Shown here: positions 8,177-16,599 of the stretch, piece after piece
Numbering within the stretch: position 1 is the stretch's first letter
Layout of the letters: the number at the start of each line of letters is the position of its first letter
Source of the DNA: RGIG2134 sp964461115
Lineage (GTDB): Bacteria > Cyanobacteriota > Vampirovibrionia > Gastranaerophilales > Gastranaerophilaceae
Reading direction: 5' to 3'
DNA length: 64,000 nt
NCBI GenBank assembly: GCA_964461115.1
Contig: CAYWSX010000009.1
Span: forward strand, 6,204-70,203
Notes under the pieces: model-generated
Seen by the model: only the letters and a program-made list of their open reading frames with translations
Database searches by the model: none
Told to the model about the DNA's origin: nothing
Position numbers and translations under genes: made by a program

Positions 8177-10972
8177 ATGTCTAAAAAATCATTAATTACG
8201 GTTAGCATTTTGGCTGCCCTGGCGGTTACACTTGTCATTGTGCCTTTTGTTATTTATCTGAAAGTCCTTCCTGATGCGGTGTCAAATCCTAAAGTAATCA
8301 CTTATGTACAAAAAACTTTGGCGGAACAGTCCGGTGTCGACTTGGATATCAAAAACCCTGTGTTAAAGACAAGTCTTACGCCTAAACTCACATTTGGTGT
8401 TGAAAAGCTTTCTCTCACTACAAAAAACTCCTCAATGCTCGATGTAAAAAACTTTGAAACAACAATTTCTTTCGGCGAAATTTTTAAACAAAAAATTACG
8501 GTCAATAAACTCGGCGCAGATTACCTTTTTGCAGATGTTAACAAACTAATGGAACTTGCACCTAAAGATCAAAAAGAACAGCAAAAATCCGATTGGAATA
8601 TTAACCTTTTTGACTCACTTTTATACGTCAAAAACTGCCTAATCGTCTATAAAGCCGCTCCTGATATGTTTATAAAAGTTTCGGGCAAAGATATGAGTAT
8701 AACCAGCCGCAGACAGCCAAAATTCGTACATTTTGATGTAGCAATCGACATAAAAAAAGGTAAAGAAACCATAAAACTCGCACTAAAAGACGACAGCAAC
8801 GTGTTTATTAAAGACAAAAAACTCGTTATTCAAGACTGCGCTTTAAGCGTAAACAATTCTAAAATGCTAATCAGTTCAGTTTCTGACCAGAAAAACAACT
8901 TTGCGTTAAAAGTTTATTCAAAAAAATTCGATGTCGCAAATATAGTAGAACTCTTGGAAACAAACCTTGTAGTGCCTGACGGTGACAAAATGCTTGCATT
9001 TTTTAAAGACATAAAAGGTACATTTGACTTCAACATAAACATCACCAACAACGACCTGAATGGTGATATCAAACTCCATGAAGCGTCCTTGAAACTCGTT
9101 CCGCTGAACAATCTTCCGATAATCGCTCACGAAGGTACAATAAAAATCACCAAGAATGATGTATTTCTAAGAAACTTCAAGGGCTATTACGGCACCTGCA
9201 AACGCAATCAAGTCGAGCTTAACGGCTCGGTTCGGGATTACACAAAATCCGTCAACACCGATATCGTAATAAGCGGTGTCGCGACAAAAGAGTTCAGTAA
9301 GAACTATTTGTCCAAAATAGTAGGCTACCCGCTTGAGATTACAGGGGACTCCAAAACAAAGCTTATTGTTAAATCCGTTTACAGCAAAATCGATTTGGTT
9401 TGGATGATGAAAGTAGCGAAAGGTGACGACATCCTTGTCGACGGCGCGTCTTTAAGCCCTGTAAACTACGACCGGGCGGTAAAAGCTGACTTTCATTTCG
9501 AAGACAATCTTTTAAACATCAAGTCTATCAAATATTTCATTGCAAAAGAAATAAATAAAAACTCTAAAATCAAACCTATATTGACAATAGACGGAAATGT
9601 TGATTTTTCAAAAGAGGTGCTTGTTAAAAACCTCGGGTTTGAAATACCGAAACCGCTTCCGAGCGAATTTCTAAACGTTCTTGCCGGACAAAAAATCTTT
9701 AAAAAAGGAACTATTGAAGGCAGACTTCAAATGTTGAATACGGGCAAATACCCGACTCTTGACGGCAATCTGGCAATGAAAGGCGTAAGAGTTCCAAGCC
9801 AGCGTCTTTCAATTAAAGAAGGTGATTTCTATACAGACAACAATTCGATCATGATTAACGCTTTCGGCAAATATAAGCGCTCAAATTACAAGATGACAGG
9901 CAACTTTGCCAATCAGTTAACACTTCCGATTGTTGTAAGAGACATAAACCTTTCATTAGATTCATTGGATATCGAAAAGTTAATGAATTCATTCAACAGC
10001 CAGCCTCAGATTGCGATAGCGGATGATACACGTCCAAAAGACGCTCTTGTCGGGGCAAATCCGCAAAATTCGAACGAAGAAAATGAAAATAGTGATGACG
10101 ATAATTACACCTTTAATACAGGTTATTTAATTATCGAAAAATGCGTATTTGAGCTTGCAAAAGGCGTATACAAAGAAATCGGTTTCGGAAATGTAAAAGC
10201 AACTCTAACTTTAAATAAAGAGGGAATCTTAGAGGTGAACTCAAACAGATTTGATTTTGCGGAAGGAATTTCGTCTTGCAAGGTTCACTGTGACCTTAAA
10301 AAACACCTTTACAGCGTAAGGCTCGGCGTAAAAGACGTAAACTCCGACCTTATTGCAACTACACTTCTTGCGCTCAAGAAAGAAATTTCAGGAAAAGCAA
10401 GCGGATTGATACTATTAAACACAGACGATTCATTAAAAATGAACGGCTCTATGAAATTTATTGTCAAAGACGGCACTATCGGAAAAATCGGACTTGTTGA
10501 GTACGTAATGAAGTTTGCATCTCTGTTTAGAAACCCTGCGGCTATGATAAGCCCATCCACAATAGTCGATTTGGTAAATATACCTGAAGGCAATTTCGAA
10601 AAAATTGTCGGCGACCTGAGAATCAAGGATAACATTGTAGAACGCCTGATGATTAAATCAACGTCACCACAATTAAGCTCGTTTATCATCGGACGATACG
10701 ATATAGAACGAAGCGACGCAACGCTGAGGATTTATACAAAATTCAGCAACAGCAACAAAGGTTTTGCGGGCTTTTTAAGAAATATCTCACTAAACAGCCT
10801 TGCAAATCGAGTCCCGCTAAACAGCAGAAATGACAGCAACTTCTACTCAGCAGAACTTGCGGAACTCCCGCCAATTGACGCTGACGAAAAAGACTGCCAG
10901 GTGTTTTTAACCAAAGTTGACGGTGATGTTGCAGCAAACAACTTCATTTCTTCTTTGAAACGCATTAAATAA
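8177..10972 (+). CDS. AsmA family inner-membrane protein
   Basis: I place the start at the ATG at 8177, giving 931 aa. An N-terminal membrane helix (about residues 6-27) is followed by LPDAVSNPKVITYVQKTLAEQSGVDLDI, the start of an AsmA-type domain, then very long stretches of alternating strands typical of the AsmA/TamB bridge-like fold. Family members are anchored in the inner membrane, reach across the periplasm and are linked to phospholipid traffic and outer-membrane assembly. The C-terminal part (about 760-930) contains the AsmA-like C-terminal module (IVDLVNIPEGNFEKIVGDLRI). It is followed after 17 bp by a beta-barrel-like exported protein. Length fits AsmA/YhdP-type proteins. Confidence 0.82.
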   Translation: MSKKSLITVSILAALAVTLVIVPFVIYLKVLPDAVSNPKVITYVQKTLAEQSGVDLDIKNPVLKTSLTPKLTFGVEKLSLTTKNSSMLDVKNFETTISFGEIFKQKITVNKLGADYLFADVNKLMELAPKDQKEQQKSDWNINLFDSLLYVKNCLIVYKAAPDMFIKVSGKDMSITSRRQPKFVHFDVAIDIKKGKETIKLALKDDSNVFIKDKKLVIQDCALSVNNSKMLISSVSDQKNNFALKVYSKKFDVANIVELLETNLVVPDGDKMLAFFKDIKGTFDFNINITNNDLNGDIKLHEASLKLVPLNNLPIIAHEGTIKITKNDVFLRNFKGYYGTCKRNQVELNGSVRDYTKSVNTDIVISGVATKEFSKNYLSKIVGYPLEITGDSKTKLIVKSVYSKIDLVWMMKVAKGDDILVDGASLSPVNYDRAVKADFHFEDNLLNIKSIKYFIAKEINKNSKIKPILTIDGNVDFSKEVLVKNLGFEIPKPLPSEFLNVLAGQKIFKKGTIEGRLQMLNTGKYPTLDGNLAMKGVRVPSQRLSIKEGDFYTDNNSIMINAFGKYKRSNYKMTGNFANQLTLPIVVRDINLSLDSLDIEKLMNSFNSQPQIAIADDTRPKDALVGANPQNSNEENENSDDDNYTFNTGYLIIEKCVFELAKGVYKEIGFGNVKATLTLNKEGILEVNSNRFDFAEGISSCKVHCDLKKHLYSVRLGVKDVNSDLIATTLLALKKEISGKASGLILLNTDDSLKMNGSMKFIVKDGTIGKIGLVEYVMKFASLFRNPAAMISPSTIVDLVNIPEGNFEKIVGDLRIKDNIVERLMIKSTSPQLSSFIIGRYDIERSDATLRIYTKFSNSNKGFAGFLRNISLNSLANRVPLNSRNDSNFYSAELAELPPIDADEKDCQVFLTKVDGDVAANNFISSLKRIK

Positions 10973-10989
10973 TCAGGCAAAATACTAAT

Positions 10990-11670
10990 ATGAAAAAAAT
11001 TTTTTCTATATCATTCATGATACTTCTAAGCGTCTGCACCGCCCGTGCAGAAATAATTTCTGATGAAGAATTTGTGCTCAATGAAAACGAGGAAAACGGA
11101 TATGAAGAAATTTTATTCGACCGTTTTGAAACCGGCACAAATTTCAAACTGAATACCGGATCAAAACAAAAAATCTACACAAAAGATAACCTGAATTTTG
11201 ACAAAAATCTTGAACAAAGAAAAACTCAGCAATACGCCAACGAAAGCGTAAAAAAGGGAAACGTGACCTACACGTATTCACAAAAACAAGGCAGCTCAAC
11301 ATACGGGACTAAATATGAAAATACTCTCGCGCCTGACGATATAACTCAATCTGCCACTATCTTCAAAAAGTACGAAAAAAACAAGTTTTCGATAGATACG
11401 TCATACAAGAATAAGCAGTCTTCATTAGGCTCAAGCGGTTCAGGCAGTGTAGCAGTAGCACCTGAATATAAAATTAATCAGCATTTATCAATAAAAAGCG
11501 TTTTTTCTTCCGAAATACAACAGGACAAAAAGAAAAATGAAGTTGTGTTCTCAATAAAACCAATGAAGGACGACAGAATGAATCTGGATTTGGGCGCAGG
11601 TAAAAGCTACGATTCCGTAAGAGGCTCAACCGGCTCCCAGCTTAACTTTTCAACAAAGCTGCGTTTCTGA
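10990..11670 (+). CDS. exported protein, probable small outer-membrane beta-barrel
   Basis: This 226-aa protein has a signal peptide (about residues 1-20, ending ARA). After an acidic linker the rest consists of alternating polar/hydrophobic residues with many Tyr, Lys, Ser and Gly, and it ends in NFSTKLRF. The terminal Phe is typical of outer-membrane barrel strands recognised by BamA. It sits 17 bp behind the AsmA-like gene and is probably co-transcribed. I do not recognise a family. Confidence 0.6.
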   Translation: MKKIFSISFMILLSVCTARAEIISDEEFVLNENEENGYEEILFDRFETGTNFKLNTGSKQKIYTKDNLNFDKNLEQRKTQQYANESVKKGNVTYTYSQKQGSSTYGTKYENTLAPDDITQSATIFKKYEKNKFSIDTSYKNKQSSLGSSGSGSVAVAPEYKINQHLSIKSVFSSEIQQDKKKNEVVFSIKPMKDDRMNLDLGAGKSYDSVRGSTGSQLNFSTKLRF

Positions 11671-11694
11671 TTTTCAATTATTTCAAATATAGGC

Positions 11695-11735
11695 TTGACA
11701 TATTTTTATATTAGTATTATAGTACCAATATACTA
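11695..11735 (+). promoter_or_regulatory. sigma-70 promoter overlapped by a dyad operator (rrf2-hcp)
   Basis: TTGACA (11695-11700) and TATAGT (11718-11723) are separated by 17 bp, one of the best promoter matches in the window. The inverted repeat TAGTAT (11712-11717) N12 ATACTA (11730-11735) covers the -10 box and start site. This is the expected position for repression by the Rrf2 protein encoded just downstream. Confidence 0.75.
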
Positions 11736-11749
11736 TTAAAGGAAGTAAG

Positions 11750-12145
11750 ATGATCAACATATCAGAAGCAACCGCTATCGCCTTGCATGCAATGATTTAC
11801 ATATCAAACAGACCACAGAAGGTTATTTCGCTAAAAGAAATTGCTGCAACATTTAACATTTCCGAGCACCATCTCTCCAAAGTCCTTCAAAGGCTTGTTA
11901 AAGCCGGGTATCTGATTTCAATCAAAGGACCCAAGGGCGGATTTCAGATAGAAGGCGATAAAAAGAATTCTTCTTTTTTGGAAATATACGAAATAATTGA
12001 AGGGAAATTTTGCCCTAAAAACTGCCTTTTTTCTTCAAAAAAACAAGATTGCAAAAACTGCATTATGGGTGGACTAATTGACAATATAAATAAGGAATTT
12101 TTTAACTACATGGCTAATAAAAGGCTGTGTGACTTTAAACTATAA
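11750..12145 (+). CDS. Rrf2 family transcriptional regulator, NsrR/IscR-like
   Basis: This 131-aa protein shows the Rrf2 winged helix (ALHAMIYISNRP, then SLKEIAATFNISEHHLSKVLQRLVKAGYL split over residues 27-55, and the wing GPKGGF). A cysteine cluster C88, C92, C101, C104 replaces the three-Cys [Fe-S] site of IscR and NsrR, so a redox- or NO-sensing iron-sulfur cluster is plausible. The AAGGAAG ribosome site is good. Its gene is followed after 26 bp by hcp, whose product handles NO/hydroxylamine, and the promoter upstream carries a dyad. Together these suggest an autoregulated nitrosative-stress switch. Cluster type and ligand are inference. Confidence 0.85.
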   Translation: MINISEATAIALHAMIYISNRPQKVISLKEIAATFNISEHHLSKVLQRLVKAGYLISIKGPKGGFQIEGDKKNSSFLEIYEIIEGKFCPKNCLFSSKKQDCKNCIMGGLIDNINKEFFNYMANKRLCDFKL

Positions 12146-12171
12146 TTTAAGAAAAGAAAGGGACGGAAACT

Positions 12172-13707
12172 ATGACTATGTTTTGTTTTCAATGCGAACA
12201 AACCTCACAGGGAAAGGGCTGCACTATGGCTCAGGGGGTTTGCGGAAAAAAAGCTGACACGGCAAATTTGCAGGATGAATTGACGAGTTCGCTTATCGAA
12301 CTTGCAAACTGCGGAGAAAGAAACGAAAAAAACACAAAATTACTGATAAACGGGCTATTTACAACTATTACCAACGTAAATTTTGATGATGATTCTATCA
12401 AAAAATTTATTGACGAAGTGAAAAGTCAAAAACATTGCGAAAAAGAATTCGACATCAAAAAAGTATGGGATTGCGATGAAGACATCAGAAGCCTGAAATC
12501 GCTTATTCTCTTCGGCGTAAAAGGTATAGCGGCATACGCTCATCACGCGGAAATTTTAGGTTACAAAGATGAAGACGTGGATAATTTCTTCTACGCGTCA
12601 CTTCAATCTGTTTCACATTTATCAACCGCAGAAGAGCTTCTTCCTGTTGTATTGAAAACAGGCGAAATAAACCTGAAATGTATGGAGCTTTTGGACAAGG
12701 CAAACACCGAAACTTACGGAACACCTGAACCGACAAAAGTTACGACAAATATTGAAAAAGGCCCTTTCATCGTTGTGACCGGACACGATTTGCATGACCT
12801 TGCACTTTTACTCGAACAAACAAAAGACAAGGGCGTAAATATATACACACATGGCGAAATGCTTCCTTGTCACGCTTATCCCGAACTGAAAAAATATCCT
12901 CACTTAAAAGGGAATTTCGGCACAGCTTGGCAAAATCAACAGAAAGAATTCGCAGATATCCCTGCGGCGATTTTGTTTACAACAAACTGCATTATGCCGG
13001 TAAAAGACAGCTATAAAGATCGAGTTTTCACAACATCTGTCGTTCAATACCCTGAAATGGTGCACATAGATGAGAAAAAAGACTTTACTCCTGTGATTAA
13101 CAAAGCCCTCGAGCTTGGCGGCTACAAAGAAGATAAAAAAATGACGGGAATAAACGGCGGAGACGTTTTGACAGTCGGATTCGGGCACGGCACGGTTCTG
13201 TCTGTTGCGGACAAAGTAATTGACGCGGTTAAAGGCGGGAAATTAAAACACATTTTCCTTGTTGGCGGATGTGACGGAGCAAAACCCGGAAGGAACTACT
13301 ACACAGAATTTGTGAAACAAACACCGAAAGACACGCTTGTGCTGACACTTGCTTGCGGAAAATTCCGTTTTAACGACCTTGATTTGGGCGATATCGGCGG
13401 CATTCCCAGACTTCTGGATATGGGGCAGTGCAACGACGCATACAGCGCAATCAAAGTTGCTGTTGAGCTATCAAAAGCCTTCAACTGCAGCGTAAATGAG
13501 CTTCCGCTCTCACTTGTGCTTTCCTGGTATGAACAAAAAGCCGTTTGTATCTTGCTCACACTGCTTTATCTCGGCATTGAAAATATACGTTTAGGCCCGA
13601 GCCTTCCTGCGTTTGTGTCGCCAAATGTTTTAAATATTTTGGTTGATAAATTCAGAATAAAACCGATAACAACGCCGGAACAGGATTTAAAAGAAATTCT
13701 GAGATAA
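12172..13707 (+). CDS. hcp: hybrid cluster protein (hydroxylamine reductase)
   Basis: The protein has 511 aa. The N-terminal cysteine motif FCFQCEQTSQGKGC...GVC (C5, C8, C17, C24) binds the cubane cluster in Hcp proteins of anaerobes. Later motifs fit the hybrid Fe-S-O cluster ligands: the H-x-E type GHDLHDL region, ILFTTNCIMPVK, VGGCDGAKPGRNYY and LTLACGKFRFN. Hcp reduces NO to N2O and/or hydroxylamine in the cytoplasm and protects anaerobes from nitrosative stress. Control by the adjacent Rrf2 regulator is likely. The first ATG (12172) has better spacing to AAGGGA than the second (12178). A strong terminator follows. Confidence 0.95.
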   Translation: MTMFCFQCEQTSQGKGCTMAQGVCGKKADTANLQDELTSSLIELANCGERNEKNTKLLINGLFTTITNVNFDDDSIKKFIDEVKSQKHCEKEFDIKKVWDCDEDIRSLKSLILFGVKGIAAYAHHAEILGYKDEDVDNFFYASLQSVSHLSTAEELLPVVLKTGEINLKCMELLDKANTETYGTPEPTKVTTNIEKGPFIVVTGHDLHDLALLLEQTKDKGVNIYTHGEMLPCHAYPELKKYPHLKGNFGTAWQNQQKEFADIPAAILFTTNCIMPVKDSYKDRVFTTSVVQYPEMVHIDEKKDFTPVINKALELGGYKEDKKMTGINGGDVLTVGFGHGTVLSVADKVIDAVKGGKLKHIFLVGGCDGAKPGRNYYTEFVKQTPKDTLVLTLACGKFRFNDLDLGDIGGIPRLLDMGQCNDAYSAIKVAVELSKAFNCSVNELPLSLVLSWYEQKAVCILLTLLYLGIENIRLGPSLPAFVSPNVLNILVDKFRIKPITTPEQDLKEILR

Positions 13708-13720
13708 TCAGAGACAAAAA

Positions 13721-13744
13721 GCGGAGAAAATTCTCCGCTTTTTT
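13721..13744. terminator. bidirectional intrinsic terminator
   Basis: GCGGAGA (13721-13727) and TCTCCGC (13732-13738) form a 7-bp stem with a 4-nt loop, flanked by A5 and T6 tracts. It ends hcp on the plus strand and the MerR gene on the minus strand. Confidence 0.88.
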
Positions 13745-13746
13745 AT

Positions 13747-14163
13747 TTAAACCGCTTCTGAAACATCGTCCCTGTTATTCATAGGATTCCAAGCATCAGC
13801 ATTCTCATTTTCTATAAGTTCCTGATAATATTTCTCTTTATAATTCAAAAGTTCAAGCTGTTTTGTCAATTCCGCGAACTGCTCTTCTGCTTTTGCTTTA
13901 GTATCTTTTATAATCTCATAACGTTCCCTAATAGTGCTGTCACCCAGCATACAGAGGTCAACATAGCGCTTTACCGCCCTATTTTCAGTTCCTACACCAC
14001 GAAGGCACTTAACAAGCTTGACCCATTCCAAATCGCTGTCCGCAAACAAACGAATATTGTTTGCATCTCTTGTTATAAAGGGAAACAGACCATTTTTCGC
14101 CCAAAATCGCAGGGTGTGTTCCGATACGTCCAATTTTTGAGCAACTTCTTTAATTGTAAACAT
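13747..14163 (-). CDS. MerR family transcriptional regulator
   Basis: The ATG at 14163 follows GGAGG by 5 nt, so I prefer it to the ATG at 14175, which lies inside that ribosome site; the protein is 138 aa. Residues 1-70 match the MerR winged helix (FTIKEVAQKLDVSEHTLRFW, then RDANNIRLFADSDLEWV). Residues 80-125 form the dimerisation coiled coil. There is no Cys pair for metal binding. This fits the AdhR/NmlR branch, which senses aldehydes or nitrosative/thiol stress. It is divergent from the acetyltransferase/flavoprotein/alcohol dehydrogenase operon, whose promoter has the 19-bp spacer needed for MerR-type activation. Confidence 0.9.
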   Translation of the reverse strand: MFTIKEVAQKLDVSEHTLRFWAKNGLFPFITRDANNIRLFADSDLEWVKLVKCLRGVGTENRAVKRYVDLCMLGDSTIRERYEIIKDTKAKAEEQFAELTKQLELLNYKEKYYQELIENENADAWNPMNNRDDVSEAV

Positions 14164-14199
14164 ATTTTCCTCCATTTTTAAATTTTACCAAAAAAGGGC

Positions 14200-14230
14200 T
14201 TGACTGAGAGCAACTCTCAAGCTGTAAAGT
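14200..14230 (+). promoter_or_regulatory. MerR-type promoter with 19-bp spacer and dyad
   Basis: TTGACT (14200-14205) and TAAAGT (14225-14230) are 19 bp apart, too long for unaided sigma-70 but normal for MerR-controlled promoters. The spacer holds TGAGAG-CAA-CTCTCA, a perfect dyad close to the CTTGA...TCAAG type sites of NmlR/AdhR regulators. The divergent MerR gene is the obvious regulator. Confidence 0.8.
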
Positions 14231-14255
14231 ATAAATATAGCACAAGGAGCAAAAA

Positions 14256-14804
14256 ATGAAAACAGAAAAAGAAAAAATGCTGTCAGGCGAACCCTATCTT
14301 GCTTTTGGGGACGAATTGAGAGAAATGAGAACCAAAACATTTCAAGCAACAATGAAATATAATACAACAGGCAATAGAGCGCTTATTGACGATATTTTTG
14401 AAGAGAAATACAATAATTTAATCGTAAATGCGCCCTTTTATTGCGATTACGGTCAAAATGTGAAATTCGGGGACGATGTTTTCGTCAATTTCAACTGCTC
14501 TTTTCTTGCTTGCTGCGAAATCAACATTGGCAGCAACTGCTGGATAGGTCCGGACGTCAAAATCTATACGGCAATTCATCCTATAGACCCGACCGAACGC
14601 AACAAGGGAATAAATCTCGCAAAACCCGTTAATATCGGGAAAAATTGCTGGATTGGCGGAAACACAACTATACTCCCCGGTGTTTCAATAGGAGAAGGCG
14701 TAACAATAGGGGCGGGAAGCATTGTGACAAGAAATATCCCGCCGCACACAGTCGCTGTCGGAAACCCGTGCAAAGTAATCAAAAAAATCAAAGGAGGCGA
14801 ATAA
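14256..14804 (+). CDS. maltose/galactoside O-acetyltransferase-type hexapeptide transferase
   Basis: This 182-aa protein belongs to the Maa/LacA/NodL family of left-handed beta-helix acetyltransferases. The N-terminal helical part (KMLSGEPYLAFGDELREMR) is typical of maltose acetyltransferase. Hexapeptide repeats follow (INIGSNCWIGPDVKIYT, VNIGKNCWIGGNTTILPG, VSIGEGVTIGAGSIVT). The expected catalytic His is in TAIHPID (about residue 108). It uses acetyl-CoA to acetylate sugars or related hydroxyls in the cytosol. An AGGAG site precedes the ATG. Its stop overlaps the next start (TAATG). It is the first gene of the MerR-controlled operon. Confidence 0.9.
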   Translation: MKTEKEKMLSGEPYLAFGDELREMRTKTFQATMKYNTTGNRALIDDIFEEKYNNLIVNAPFYCDYGQNVKFGDDVFVNFNCSFLACCEINIGSNCWIGPDVKIYTAIHPIDPTERNKGINLAKPVNIGKNCWIGGNTTILPGVSIGEGVTIGAGSIVTRNIPPHTVAVGNPCKVIKKIKGGE

Positions 14805-15346
14805 TGAACAAAAAAGCATTAATTTTATCAGGAAGTCCCAGAAAAGGCGGAAATTCAGACCTGTTATGCGATGTATTTTTAAAAGGCGCAGAGGAAGCGG
14901 GGCATAAAGTTGAAAAAATCTTCCTTCGGGATAAAAAAATCTCCTACTGTACAGGCTGCGGATTATGCGTAAGCAACGCCCATACAGGCTGTTCTCAGAA
15001 CGATGACATGACCGAAATCCTTGACAAAATGCTGGAAGCTGACACAATTATCATGGCGACACCGGTGTATTTTTACACAATGGATGCGCAGATGAAAACG
15101 CTTATTGACCGCTGCTGTGCAAAATACACTAAAATCACAAACAAGGAGTTTTATTTCATAGCGGCCGCGGCTGACGGAGACAAATCCTCGTTGGAAGCAA
15201 CATTCGACGGATTTAAGGCCTTTCTTTCCTGCCTGACAGGTGCAAAAGAAAAAGGCAGAATATACGCAGCAGGCGTCTGGGCAGCCGGCGAAGTTGAAAA
15301 CACAGAATTGATAAAAGAAGCCTACGAAATGGGAAAATCCATTTAA
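14804..15346 (+). CDS. NADPH-dependent FMN reductase, iron-sulfur flavoprotein type
   Basis: The ATG at 14804 follows GGAGG by 6 nt, giving 180 aa; the longer frame upstream is spurious. LILSGSPRKGGNSD is the FMN phosphate loop, and ATPVYFYTMDAQMKTLIDRC is the flavodoxin-like signature. The cysteine-rich stretch CTGCGLC...GC (residues about 50-65) resembles the compact Fe-S motif of Isf-type flavoproteins. Such enzymes pass electrons from NAD(P)H to quinones, FMN or small substrates. It is translationally coupled to the acetyltransferase and precedes an alcohol dehydrogenase, fitting an aldehyde/redox stress operon under MerR. Confidence 0.88.
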   Translation: MNKKALILSGSPRKGGNSDLLCDVFLKGAEEAGHKVEKIFLRDKKISYCTGCGLCVSNAHTGCSQNDDMTEILDKMLEADTIIMATPVYFYTMDAQMKTLIDRCCAKYTKITNKEFYFIAAAADGDKSSLEATFDGFKAFLSCLTGAKEKGRIYAAGVWAAGEVENTELIKEAYEMGKSI

Positions 15347-15377
15347 ATTAACTGAAAACAAATTAAAGGAGACGACA

Positions 15378-16541
15378 ATGAACGATTTTTATTTTTACAA
15401 CCCTACTAAAATTCATTTTGGCAAAAATGCAATTGCAAAAATGGAAGATGAACTCAAAAATTACGGAAAAAATATTCTAATAGCTTACGGCGGCGGAAGC
15501 ATAAAGAAAAACGGCATTTATGACGCTGCTGTTGAAATACTTAAAAAATGTGGAAAAAATGTATACGAGCTTTCGGGTATTATGCCTAACCCGCGAACAG
15601 AAAAAGTTATCGAAGGCGTTGAACTATGCCAAAAACACGAAATAGATTTTATTCTCGCGATTGGCGGCGGAAGCACAATCGACTGTGTAAAAGCTATTGC
15701 ATCGGCTTTTTACCTTGACAATCCCGATAATTTTTTCCAAGAACTTTACGTTGACAACAAACAGATTTCAAAGGCGCTCCCGTTCGGAAGCATAGCTACA
15801 ATGGCGTCAACAGGAAGTGAAATGGATCAAGGCGGCGTAATTTCAGACTGGAAAAACAATTGGAAACTGGCGTACTCGAACGACCTCTTGTTCCCTCAGT
15901 TTTCGATCCTTGACCCCGAATACACATACTCTGTGCCGCGTGACCAGACAGTATATGGCACCATCGATATGATTTCACATATTTTTGAACTGTATTTTTC
16001 TGAGCCTGATTCGCCAAATGTTGCGGACGCAATGATGGAAGGATTCTTGAAAAATATTTTTGAAAATCTTGTTATCGCGGTAAAAGAGCCTGAAAACTAC
16101 AATGCCCGAGCAAATTTGATGTGGTCAAGTGCGGTTGCGCTTAACGGAATTTTTAGAGTCTCAAAAGCAGAAGACTGGATGGGGCATATGATTGAACATG
16201 CACTGTCTGCGTTTTACGACATTCCGCACGGAGCAGGTCTTGCGATTGTGCACCCGGCATATTTAAAATATATTTGCAAAAACAAACCCGCAAAGTTCGC
16301 CAGATATGCAAAAAATGTCTGGGGCATAACTGAGGGAACAGAAGAAGAACTTGCGTTAAAAGGACTTGAAAAAACAAGCGAATATTTCAAATCCATCGGC
16401 GCACCGTCAACTCTCAAAGATGTAGAAATTCCGACAGACAGGCTCGATGAGATTATCGGAAGAATAGTTCTCTATCCGACGACTTATTCGAATTTAAGCA
16501 AAGAAGATTTGAAAAACATCCTGCTTTCCTGCGCAGAATAA
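15378..16541 (+). CDS. iron-containing alcohol dehydrogenase, NADPH-dependent BdhA/YqhD type
   Basis: This 387-aa protein starts MNDFYFYNPTKIHFGK, typical of group III alcohol dehydrogenases such as clostridial butanol dehydrogenase and E. coli YqhD. The nucleotide site shows AIGGGSTIDCVKAIA. Metal ligands are in TIDMISH (Asp, His), MIEHALSAF and DIPHGAGLAIVHP. The enzyme reduces aldehydes to alcohols with NADPH, serving fermentation or aldehyde detoxification. It is the last gene of the MerR-controlled operon and is followed by a strong terminator. Confidence 0.93.
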   Translation: MNDFYFYNPTKIHFGKNAIAKMEDELKNYGKNILIAYGGGSIKKNGIYDAAVEILKKCGKNVYELSGIMPNPRTEKVIEGVELCQKHEIDFILAIGGGSTIDCVKAIASAFYLDNPDNFFQELYVDNKQISKALPFGSIATMASTGSEMDQGGVISDWKNNWKLAYSNDLLFPQFSILDPEYTYSVPRDQTVYGTIDMISHIFELYFSEPDSPNVADAMMEGFLKNIFENLVIAVKEPENYNARANLMWSSAVALNGIFRVSKAEDWMGHMIEHALSAFYDIPHGAGLAIVHPAYLKYICKNKPAKFARYAKNVWGITEGTEEELALKGLEKTSEYFKSIGAPSTLKDVEIPTDRLDEIIGRIVLYPTTYSNLSKEDLKNILLSCAE

Positions 16542-16555
16542 TATCCTACTCAAAG

Positions 16556-16590
16556 TAAAGCTCCTGCCTTATCGGGCAGGAGCTTTATTC
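16556..16590 (+). terminator. intrinsic terminator
   Basis: TAAAGCTCCTGCC and GGCAGGAGCTTTA form a 13-bp stem with a 6-nt loop, followed by TT. It closes the alcohol dehydrogenase operon. It could also end the convergent usher gene. Confidence 0.85.
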
Positions 16591-16599
16591 TTACTGAAT

